DNA of 64,000 nt, taken from contig JASFXZ010000028.1 of assembly GCA_032209605.1 (NCBI GenBank), positions 7,574,941 to 7,638,940 on the forward strand. The letters are read 5' to 3'. Under the pieces are notes generated by a model. It did not search any database. It was given only the letters and a program-made list of their open reading frames with translations, and was not told the origin of the DNA. Positions 1 to 12,400 of this stretch are shown here, in pieces. Both the position numbers and the translations under genes were made by a program. The first letter of the stretch is position 1, and the number at the start of each line of letters is the position of its first letter. This stretch comes from Mactromeris polynyma. Lineage: Eukaryota > Mollusca > Bivalvia > Venerida > Mactridae.

Positions 1-40
1 AAGAATGGATGTGAAAGATATAACAGCCATAGAAGCAGTA

Positions 41-312
41 AAGCCGCGGCCGTGGTCCAGTGGTTAGTGCGCTGGACTTGTAACCCGGCGATCCGGGTTC
101 GATTCCCGGTCGCGGCAGGTTATACCCTTCCATGAAAATTTGACAAAAATGTTGATTTTCCTCCTCATGTGGAGAAGTTGCCGGCTCCTTGTGGAAGGGT
201 TAGTTAGTACTGGTTAGATTTCAGTCCAGGAAAAACTCGTTAGGTGAACCGGCCGCCGTATATAACTGAAATATTGTCTAGAAACGACGTTAAACCCGAT
301 GAAACAAACAAA
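41..312 (+). repeat. tRNA-derived SINE, complete
   Basis: The tRNA-like head (about 44-118) has a 7-bp acceptor stem, an A box (TGGTCCAGTGG), TGT in the anticodon position (Thr-like) and a perfect T arm with B box GGTTCGATTCC. A ~190-bp body and an (AAAC)n-type tail follow. A second, reversed copy at 23325-23534 shares the body, so this is a SINE and not a tRNA gene. Confidence 0.88.
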
Positions 313-356
313 CATAGAAGCATTAATAGAAAGTTTGCAACATGATTACAACTCAC

Positions 357-419
357 CTATTGACCTTGTTGACACAACAGCCTGAGGACCAGAGGATGTT
401 TGAACTATCTGTAGAAAAC
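357..419 (-). CDS. SRCAP: SRCAP coding exon 25, insertion linker (last in window)
   Basis: 63 nt, phase 1 in and out. [20 protein letters not shown]. Acceptor ATTTCAG, donor GTGAGT. It lies 45 bp from the tail of a SINE. The gene continues off the left edge. Confidence 0.72.
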
Positions 420-3400
420 CTGAAATGAAAACAATAAGTAATGCAAAAAAATCAGATAATCATCAGAAACAATAATTCATCAAAACATCAATATCGTTTA
501 TTACATTGCAGAACATTGACAAAGGACAGTGTCAGATAAGTGACTGTCAACATTGTATTTATGTCCGCCCGTCACATGCTATCATCATTCAAACAAGTCT
601 CAATTGCACATAAATTGAAGAATCACGTGATACATCAGAAACTGATATAGTATGTTTGTAGGAAATACACGTCAGATAAGTGACTGTCAACATTGTATTT
701 ATGTCCGCCCGTCACATGTTATCATCATTCAAACAAATCCCAATTGCACATAAATTGGAGAGTAAAGTGATACATCAGAAACTGATATAGTATGTTTGTA
801 GGAAATACACATCAGATAAGTGACTGTCAACATTGTATTTATGTCCGCCCGTCACATGCTATCATCATTCAAACAAGTCTCAATTGCACATAAATTGGAG
901 AGTAAAGTGATACATCAGTAATAAATTAAGAAGACATTTTCACAGCAACCAGTGACACATGTTACGACATTCAAGCCTGATTAAAAACGAATGCATGACC
1001 AATTTGTTACTGTTCATCAATCATAAGATACTTGAATGCATTTCGGTCATGACCTTATTGGTATAATTTACATTATCAAGTCGTCAATAGCCTAACAAAA
1101 CTGATGAAGTATGTTTGTGGAAAATGCACATCAGATAAGTGACTGTCAACATTGTATTTATGTCCGCCCGTCACATGTTATCATCATTTGATATCGAGAA
1201 TCTTCACCCAATGACAATTTAAAGTACAAACAAGAGTGGTAAACTGTCACAAAATACGCCTGTCAGAGCTCAGAGTTAAAACAAGACAAATTTTAGGTAA
1301 TTTCTAAAATCAAAGGGTGACAACTCCCGAGTGACTTGAGTGATATGGCTGGTTATCGAACTTGGCCGAGATATTATGCCCACAAACATTTTCACCAAGT
1401 TTGGTAAAGATAAGATGAAAACAGAGCGGACAACATGTGGACGCCGCCCGCCCTCCACGGGTGTTCCCATAATACGTCCCGTTTTTCAAACAGGCATATA
1501 AAAAGGCTGTATTGTTATCAACATGTAATCCCCATCACATTAGTCTGAAAATCATTGCTGGGACTTCAGTATTTAACCCTATATTGTTCAATGCAAACCA
1601 CTCTTCAAATACGGCTAGTAAAAGTTGGGGACTTGGCGACTTGACTCATGAAAAGGTCCAGTTAGGTAGGTGAAAGGAGTCTGACAGATCGGATAAAGCA
1701 TCTAATATAATTGTACAATAATGACATACAGATAGCAAAACTATAGCAAATCAAGCGAATGAGTACAGTACATAGTGGACTGTAACCAGTGTCTGAGAGT
1801 TGCATTGTTCTATGAGAATATTAAATGCCTTCCCCAGGATATCTGAACAAAGGCAAAAGAAGAATCACTTCTCAAACATTTTGAAAGGGTAGGTGATATT
1901 TACTACAACTACTACTACAAGAAATATAATGCACGAGTACATGTATACAGATATCTCTTCAAAACTAGAATGTGTTAATGTAAATAATGCAACAGAACAA
2001 GTACATGTACACTAGTTAAATGGCAAGATCTCTGAATTTGAGAATGAACCCGGTCTACTGCCAGTGATTTTTTTGGTTAATTTTACTGCCCATCGGAAAT
2101 AGCATCTAATATAACCGGGATTAATGACCGACACAAATTTAGTTCCACAAGACTAAGCATCAGAACAGTGACTGTCAACATTATATTTATGTCCGCCCGT
2201 CACATATTATCATCACAGCAAAGAGAAAATAAACTGATTAGCAAAGATACCCACTTCAATTAACATCCACCAACTTCTCATACTCTTAAATCTCTACGAA
2301 AAATAAGAAATGAGTTACCTGGTATTTGAGAGAGCTGACTTGTGGGTACTACCAATCTAGTACCTGACCCAGTCTGCTGTATCTGTACCGTTATGGGTTG
2401 ACTTGTGGTGGCCTGGGAAACAGCATTTACAATACCTGTCATAGAGAAACATCAACAGTCCAAAAATCACAGCTTCGATATAACAACTGAACAAGTGACA
2501 AGGTAATTTACAACAAGACATGTAAACAGCCAGAGATAAAAACGCTTTATTTCATAAATGGCCACCTTTCTTGTAGAAAATGGAAATTTGCATATGTAGT
2601 CCAACAAGAACTTGCCTTCAGTGTCTGGGAGTCTTATCAAGCAGTTTGTTTTGTCAAGACGTCAGTCACTTAGCTTGATGTCTCAATATCGATCAATGAA
2701 AAGCTTTGTTAGAAGTCACTTATGAAATGAATGTTAGATAAAAGCCACATCAGACATTTATGTCCACAACATTGCCCAACGTATTCCAATAATTCTACTA
2801 AGGAAACGCATTTTTTGGTGCATTAAAAGACGCAGAATTCCAGGAAGACTAACATCTCTGTATAACAAATACTTAAGAGTAAAAACATAATGTAATTTTC
2901 AAATACAAGTCATTCTAAGTACTTACTGTTGCCATGAATCTGAGGGGACACAGTCGCCTGTAAAGGGGGCTGACTGGACCCTGTAACAAGGGAACTTATG
3001 GATTTAATCACAGGGGCAGGAGACACAGATCTACTGTTCACAGTCGGAGAAGCTCGACCAGACTAAAATATACACAAATGAACAAGTGATAATACAAACT
3101 CTTCAAAGTATAAACAAGAGTACGACAAGTAAAAAATCCATTTTATATCAGAAAAGGCAAAATTAATAAAGTCACATATTTTTGCAAGTGGATTGTAATA
3201 GCATACATGTGATAGAAGATCTAGAAGACATTTACAGACCTCGCCACTTGCTCTTGGGCAAGATGACTGTCAGACAGCATTATGGTTTATTTGATAAGGT
3301 TTGTGATCATGCTGTGAGAAACAATTTCGCTAAGAATGAAAAGATTATCTCACAAATAGCTCAAGAATTTGAAGCTGCAAAATCAGTTGTGAATTTCTAA

Positions 3401-6400
3401 ATTCATACACAAAACTTTTCAAATGCACTGACCAAAGGCATAAATTGACCTAATAAAGAAAACATGTATGTAGTTACCTGTATGGCTGGAGAAACGCATC
3501 TGATCATATTGGTTTTCAGTTTGCCAGGCGGTGGCCGATGTGGCAGGCTTGGTTGAACCTCAATCTCTTCAATTAGACGTCGAGGAGTCTGAAGTTTCCT
3601 CACTCTATGAGCAATGAATGCAGGTAGATCTCTCTCCATCTCCGCTAAACCCGGATAACGCTGTAGGTTGATGTCCTAAATATACAACATTCATTTACTA
3701 TCCAAGCAACATGTTTCTAAGCGACTTTGGTAAAGAAGTCACCGACTATTCCTTTATTTGGCCGATTTCTTGAAAGTTTTATGTATCCAACTATCTGCCA
3801 AAGTACAGATGCAATGAAACAATGAAATACTTGAATGTCAACAAATAGATATTGTTTAACTGTTTCAATTATCAACAATTTGTTTTACAATAAATGATAC
3901 AGAAAAAGACGTCAAAATGCTTGAAAAACCTCTACTCTGAACTGGAATGAAAGCTTCATATTCTCTAAGGATGAAGAAAACAATCGAGCATACTCACATT
4001 TAAAGGATCATAACCGCATACATCAAGTACAAGAGAAGCTGTGTGATACACAATGCCTTGCATTTGAAATGGTGAGACTATGGGACGTGGATCAAACAGA
4101 CTTGGATGATTGCACACTTTCCGTAACTGCATCAGAATGTTGATTACACTCATAAAATGACCCGACGCCAACGTTTCTCTGGTCCTGTAATCAATGAATA
4201 ACACAAATTTAGAATTGGATATACAAGCACAAAACTAGAAACAATATTAGATGTAGCAACTATCAATAATAGATATACTCCCAGACTGGTATAACTTTCT
4301 AGCTGACAGTAGAACAAAATGTATCCTAAAAATGTATGTTATTTCGTATCATGGTACAGTACAGTTTGGCAACACATTGCAATATACCGACACGTACCAG
4401 CATATCGTGACACACCTAGAAATCTTTGTGACCATCAAATGACAATAGTTCTCGAACCGAAAACCTGGTCAGTATAATGGCAGTTACTATGGGCCACTTT
4501 ATGGAATCCATATGCCTAATAAGATCATTGGACAACGAGGTGGCCATTGCGATTTTCTACGATCAATTTGAGAACTTGTTAGAACAGTACTAGATGTAGC
4601 AACAATCATAGGCATGAAAATGCAAAATCAGCTGAAAATTTGGTAAGGGGTCCAGTGGGCGGATGAAGCTCCTGGCTTTTAAGCATCCAAGATGACTTCA
4701 ATTATCTCAAAAACGGCCCCAAAACTAGCGTCAAATCCGTGGATTAATAATAGATATACACAAGACTAGTATAACTACGGGGTTTTCCCTCTAACCCTGT
4801 GGTAAAACAGCGATATACCATTTACAATGGTGCTTAAATCGCAAAGAAAACAAAGACAGCATTTAACGTTGCTAATCATCGATAACTAAAAATAATTTAC
4901 ATCTTGTACCGCAGGTAAAAAAACACTTTAGCGAATTCAGAAATTCATCTATTTAACCCATCATTGACATATTACAATATTATTAAAGGCACGGTTAAAA
5001 GCACAGGTCGAGTTTACAATCGACTGTTTCACATCTTAACTACAATAATGACATACAGATAGCAAAACTGTAGCAAATCAAGCGAATGAGTACAGTACAT
5101 AGTGGACTGTAACCAGTGTCTGAGAGTTGCATTGTTCTATGAGAATATTAAATGCCTTCCCCAGGAAATCTGAACCAAGGCAAAAGAAGAATCACTTCTC
5201 AAACATTTTGAAAGGGTAGGTGATATTCACTACAACTACTACTACAAGAAATATAATGCATGAATACATGTATACAGATATCTCACCAAAACTAGAGTAT
5301 GTTAATGTAAATAATGCAACAGAACAAGTAAATGTTAACTAGTTAAATGGCAAAGATTTCTAAAACTTGAAAATAAAATTAATTTTACTGCCAAATATAG
5401 GCTGTTTGCCCTTCCTTATCAAAAAAGTGTCCATTTTCCCCAATTCTTTATTCATTCCCCCCCCTGACTGAATGTCTTTTTATTAAGTCAGGTTTAAGTC
5501 AACATAAAAACAGCGAGCATTGATTGCTTACTTTCCTTGAGCCATGAACTCATCGTACAGAAATCTCTGTCGCTTTGATAGATGACACATTACGATATGT
5601 TCGTATTTCTTTGGCATTTGTTTCTCAACATCGTCCTTTAAACGACGTAGAAGAAATGGCCGTAGCACCTGAAATAAGACATAACAAAATGTGCAATCCA
5701 ACATCTCTGATAAGTATATCGGCATCAGCAGTACAGTGAAGGTTTTCAAGATCACCAATAAACTACATTGCGTGTATCTGTGAACACCGATCCAAAATGG
5801 TACGACAGCCAAATCATATGGATGATACAGACGTTGTTCTATGAGAAAGCTCACCTATACTGCAATGTTACAGCTAGGCTATCGTTTCTCAACATTATCA
5901 GTCATGAGCTATATTTATAGATCCATGCCATTCCTTTAGCTACAAGATTTAAGTAGCAAGACCAAGTTAACATCCTAATATAAAGGAAAATACCAACAGT
6001 AAGTTCTGATTGTATAAATGTTATATTACAGATACATATCGGCATCTGCAGTACAGTGAAATTTTTCAAGATCACCAATAAACTACATTGCGTGTATCTG
6101 TGAATACTGATCCAAAATGGTACAAAAGCCAAATCAGATGATAATACAGACGTTGTTCTATGAGAAAGCTCACCTATACTGCAATGTTACAGCTAGGCTA
6201 TCGTTTCTCAACAGCTATATTTATAGATCCATGCCATTCCTTTAGCTACAAGATTAAAGTAGCAAGACCAAGTTGACATCCAAATATAAAGGAAAATACC
6301 AACAGTAAGTTCTGATTGTATAAATCTGTTACATTACAGATTACATGAATCACCAGAACAAACCAATACACAAGACTTAAAGCAAATGAATCTTCTAAAC

Positions 6401-9400
6401 TACACACACAACTGGCAAATATTTGTCAGTGTTTTTTTTTCACTTCTAGGGGAATGGTGGCGGGACCCTTTGATAGGGGGGAAAAAGCATTGCGAGGGGA
6501 AAATAATGCGCATAATGAAGTATACATTTCTATGTCTGTATTCACTACACTTCAGTGTTGCAGTGATGTAAACATGTAAATATGCTAACAGATTAGTTAG
6601 TTTCATTACAGGTCAATGTTTCTATCTTTCTGACAACTTCTCATAAGTGCATCCAAAGAGTACTCAGACAAGTCAGTTCCTAAATGGAGTACACAATATG
6701 TTCACCAGACCAAGTGTAGAATTTTAACTGAGAATAGGGGAAATAAACATACTTTTGAGTTAGTGGAATGGGTCCGAATTTCAGCCCCAAAAAACCCCAC
6801 AAGATTGTGTATATTATATACATTTTGTTCTCATCTTGACTGAAGCATTTCATATTAATATTGTATAAAATAAGCAATGTATCTGCTAATGCCGATCAAG
6901 TATGATACACAAGTCATACACAATGGTTGATGCAGACTGTCAATATATGAGAAAGCTCACCCAACTTGTAACATATACTAACTGGGCTATCTTATTTCTC
7001 AACAAGATGGACGTGTGATAAACATGTTATTTCCCTCAGATCACCATAGATTGAAGAGAAGAATAATATTCTTTGTTTTCTATGCATACATCAAACATAT
7101 AGAGTAAAACCTCAATAACAAGACCACCATTGGGACCTTTCAAACCGACGCATAACCATTCAGCTACTTTTCTTGCATGAATGTGCATAATTACTTTGAG
7201 TGATTTCCTGCTACTTCAAGAACTAGATGAGGTGGTGTTTAGGAGGTTAAACTGTAGAAGCATTGTTCCTTGTATCTAGACGACCAGTAGCCACTGGACT
7301 GATTTTTTTCCTTAATTTTATTGCCGAATATAGGCCCCTCATCCATTTCCCCCAAATTTTGTCCCCACTCGGACTGAATTTCTTTTTATTTCGTCAGGTT
7401 TGTGTATTTAACCTTTTATAAAAGAACCTTTGCTCTTACATCACCTCAGATAATAACAAACACCAGCCACAGCTGAAGTTATTTCTAAAAGCAAACCAAC
7501 CATTAGCTTATTTTCCCAAATTTTGAATTTATCGCGCCTATTTTCCGAATTGAAAAGACACAGGCAGTAGAATTATTTTCAAAACAAAATCAAATCAATG
7601 ACTGTTACGTGTCTAGGATATTACCTTATGCAATCTCCGAATCAAACTCTCGTTGTACTCGTGACTTCCTTCAATCATCCCAGTCAGCGGGTTAGCAAAC
7701 CATTCTTTGAAATCTTTGTGAGACTGGAACACATGCGGCATGAGGAAATGCATCAAGGACCATAACTCCATCAGACTGTTCTGTAGGGGGGTACCAGTCA
7801 GTAACAAGCGTCTCATACTGTTGAAATTCAGTAAACATTGCCATCTCTGTGATTTGAAGTTCTTAATGTTCTGAGCCTATACAGTACAAGGAGAAATGTT
7901 AAATAAACAAACAACTTGTACTATGTATAAGGTACTGAATCAATTCATAGACCCGGCCAAAACTTTATCACATAATCATAACTAAAGCTATCATCAATAC
8001 AACAGAAACAGACTTGAAGTACCATGTACAATTATCAGATAAGTGACTGTCAACATTGTATTTATGTCCGCCCGTCACATGCTATCATCATTCAAACAAG
8101 TCTTGATTGCCCATAAATTATAGGATCAAGTGATACATCAGTAAAAAATTAAGACCTTTTCACAGCAACAAGAAACACGTTACGACTTTCAAGCCTAATT
8201 AAAAACGAAAGAATGCCGGATTCGTTAATGTGCATCCATCATAAGCTACGACGCAATACATTTCCATCAAGACCGTATTGGCATAATTTACATTAACAAG
8301 CCATCAATACAACAAAACTGATGGAAGTATGTTTGTAGGAAATACACGTCAGATAAGTGACTGTCAACATTGTATTTATGTCCGCCCGTCACATGCTATC
8401 ATCATTCAAACAAATCCCAATTGCACATAAATTGGAGAATCAAGTGATTCATCAGAAACTGATGAAGTATGTTTGTAGGAAATACACATCAGATAAGTGA
8501 CTGTCAACATTGTATTTATGTCCGCCCGTCACATGCTATCATCATTTGAAATGGAGAATCAAGAAATTGAGTCACTTTAAAAATTACAAAGAAGATTTTA
8601 TCAAAATATACGACAACCCAATAGCTTTACAAATCGAGTTTTGATCACAAACGAATAATGAACACTACAATAACACAATGTTGTCCATCAGCATCATGTG
8701 CACATGAGCAATAACCACTCAAGATATGTCCTTTATTGTGCTTACCTCATCAAGAATCAAGTATTTCCATTTCTTCCGTCTGAATGCATTATGATCTTGT
8801 ATGACCAATTTATAGGAAGTTATACATATATGAAAGGCATTGGTTTTCGTCCATCCCTGAAACAGAAGTACAATGAATCATAAGAACAGCTGAGGAGCCG
8901 CAGAGAAATCAGGCACTAATACAACAATTAATTAACACAATCAGATGGAGAGAGGCCACTTCGTATACCTTTGTTGTACATCAAATATGAATAAGAATCA
9001 ATATTTTTTTCGTTCCTGTCTTTGACAGTCAAATATGTAAATGCGTGTAAGCAACATAACATTGTGAGAAGAGAATTTTAATTCAAGCATTACATTAGGC
9101 ATATATTGATTAGAATGGCAAATATGTTAAATACAAACGTACCGTTCTTTTCTGTTTCCTTTCTTTTTGAGTACCATAGTAAGTAAGAATTTTAAACGCA
9201 GGACACCATTTCTTAAACTCCATTTCCCAGTTTAACATGACACTGGTCGGTACAACAATCAAATGTGGTCCCCAAATACCTGTACAAAAGCATTCAGAAA
9301 TATTAAGATACAATATGTACAGCAAATGATATAAGTTACAAGGCTTCATAATAAACACCAGGAATACCAGAATTATAAGACCCAGAATTTCATTGCATGG

Positions 9401-12400
9401 CAATTCCAAACAAGCTTTTTCAAGATTTTGTTTAGCACTATATTCGATAGTTTTAGAATCAAAACGGCCTTTCTTCATACAAATAAAATAGCAGATCTAC
9501 TTTAGTTTAACCCTCATCGCTCGAAATGCTCCACACATACAAAATACATCTCACCAAGTGTTTATACAACATAGATGCTATTTATAACAGGTAATCATTC
9601 ACTCACATTATCCCGAGACAATACCACATGTGTAATAGTCACGTGTGAAAGCTCAATTCTATAAGACAAAGGGACACAACCCAATCATTTCAGCAAACCA
9701 GTTGGAAGTCTTTCCAAATGAATACAACAAGACATACCTTTTTCACAGGCAAGATGAGCTATGAGAGCTATGGTCTGTATAGTTTTACCAAGTCCCATTT
9801 CATCAGCTAGAATGCCGTTCAATCGTTTTTCATACATTGTAGCCAACCAATCTAAGCCAACATGCTGGTACTCACGCAGTGTATGCTTCAGAAGGTGCGG
9901 AACATTGGTTTTCACCTACAAGAACAGGTACATTTCAGTTAACAGGAAGAAAGAATATATACTTTAATAAGCATGAAAAGTAATCAACAAATGACCATGA
10001 TATGAAGTAAGTTAGGTTGGGGTTGATATTTATAAGCTTATTTTAACCAAATGCCATGATGACCAAATGCATGTAAGAAAGATCCTCTGATATTACACTG
10101 TACAACGGCATTTATCAATTATCAAATTTTGACTGAAACAACATACCTCCGCTGTCTGAAGAGTATAACCCTTTGGTTGCAGACTGGCAGCTTGCTCGGC
10201 GATATTGACAAGTTCCTTTCCAGGACCTTCCTCCTCAGACTCCTGAAATACACAAACATCATAAAATTACAACACTTATGTACAACATTGCAGAATATAT
10301 ACAGGCAAAATAGGAATATCACAATGTATATGCTGAGCACATCCAACAGCATCTGTGTCTTTAACTTGAGACAGTCCAGCAAATGCATGAACGGAGACAA
10401 GAAAACAGAACATTTCTCTAGGAAACAGGAACACCTGTGAACTACAAGACATTCACCAGTGGTCAGTCATTGCTTCCATTAAACCTCTTGTATGTAATAC
10501 ATAACACCGATGTCACATTTCAGATACAGAAGATTGACAATCATCAAGGTAATATTATGTCCACCCGTCATCACAATGTATATGCTGAGCACATCCAACA
10601 GCATCTGTGTCTTTAACTTGAGACAGTCCAGCGAATGCATGAACTGAGACAAGAAAACAGAACATTTCTCGAGGAAACAGGAACACCTGTGAACTACAAG
10701 ACATTCACCAGTGGTCAGTCATTGCTTCCATTCAACCTCTTGTATGTAATACATAACACTGATGTCACATTTCAACTACAGAAGAGTGACAATCATCAAG
10801 GTAATATTATGTCTGCCCGTCATCACAATGTATATGCTGAGCACATCCAACAGCATCTGTGTCTTTAACTTGAGACAGTCCAGCGAATGCATGAACTGAG
10901 ACAAGAAAACAGAACATTTCTCTAGGAAACAGGAACACCTGTGAACTACAAGACATTCACCAGTGGTCAGTCATTGCTTCCATTAAACCTCTTGTATGTA
11001 ATACATAACACTGAATTCACATTTCAGATACAGAAGAGTGACAATCATCAAGGTAATATTATGTCCGCCCGTCGTCACAATGTATATACTGAGCACATCC
11101 AACAGCATCTGTGTCTTTAACTTGAGACAGTCCAGCGAATGCATGAACAGAGACAAGAAAACAGAACATTTCTCTAGGAAACAGGAACACCTGTGAACTA
11201 CAAGACATTCACCAGTGGTCAGTCATTGCTTCCATTCAACCTCTTGTATGTAATACATAAAACTGATGTCACATTTTAGATACAGAAGAGTGACCATCAT
11301 CAAGGTAATAATATGTCCGCCTATCACTAATGCATCGATCATCATTAACGCTATGTGCAACATGACGGTTCAGTTACCATGTAGCTCTAAAAGCCAAAGT
11401 CCACAAACATTACTCCACTAACCTTGCCAGTTCACTTTGATGCAGAGAGGCTGTGTGTGGACACATAATTTGTTCAAAAAGTATACAGCGCAACTAACAA
11501 AAGAACCGACGAAACATCGTTTACACAACTAAGAACTGAGGAAACATCGTCTACAAAACTAAGAACCAAGGAAACATCGTCTACAAAACTAAGCTGTTTC
11601 ATGATATAAGAGAAGCAGATAAATACAAGACTATCAATGGATTGTCTCAGTGATGTGAAACCAGATATACAATGGTTGTAAACTGGGGCAAATTCACTGA
11701 AGATGGATTTACGAAAGTAATATAACACCAATGAATCAATGATTCAACAGTGGTCGATGTTTCGATGATGTTGCCAAAGTTTCCCTAGCTTGCAGTCATG
11801 TGAAACTCGCTAGCTTCAAAAGACATACAACATCTGAAGACGATTAATTGACAAATACTACAACAGATGGCTAAAAAATGAGAAAACATGGGTAAACAAA
11901 ATGTCTCGGTGATGTGAAACCAGTCATACAATGGTTGTAAACTGGGGCAAATTCACTGAAGATGGATTTACGAAAGTAATATAACACCAATGAATCAATG
12001 ATTCAACAGTGGTCGATGTTTCGATGATGTTGTGAATGTTTCCCTAGCTTGCAGTCATGTGAAACTCGCTAGCTTCAAAAGACATACAACATCTGAAGAC
12101 GATTAATTGACAAATACTACAACAGATGGCTAAAAAATGAGAAAACATGGGTAAACAAAATGTCTCGGTGATGTGAAACCAGTCATACAATGGTTGTAAA
12201 CTGGGGCAAATTCACTGAAGATGGATTTACGAAAGTAATATAACACCAATGAATCAATGATTCAACAGTGGTCGATGTTTCGATGATGTTGCCAAAGTTT
12301 CCCTAGCTTGCAGTCATGTGAAACTCGCTAGCTTCAAAAGACATACAACATCTGAAGACGATTAATTGACAAATACTACAACAGATGGCTAAAAAATGAG

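Noticed and set aside
44..119. Functional tRNA-Thr (TGT) gene
   Set aside because: The head folds well, but a ~190-bp body and AAAC tail follow and recur at 23325-23534, so it is a SINE. The anticodon stem also has a mismatch.
510..1195. CRISPR-like array
   Set aside because: Repeats are 140-bp direct tandem units with no short unique spacers; the genome is eukaryotic with spliced genes.
7625..9915. EP400 instead of SRCAP
   Set aside because: EP400 has degenerate motifs (DEAGLGKT, DEMQ, DSPLHN); this gene has intact [12 protein letters not shown] and TGTPLQNS.
10129..10868. Plus-strand ORFs in the 252-bp array
   Set aside because: They overlap SRCAP exon 15 antisense or run through tandem repeats whose period is divisible by three.
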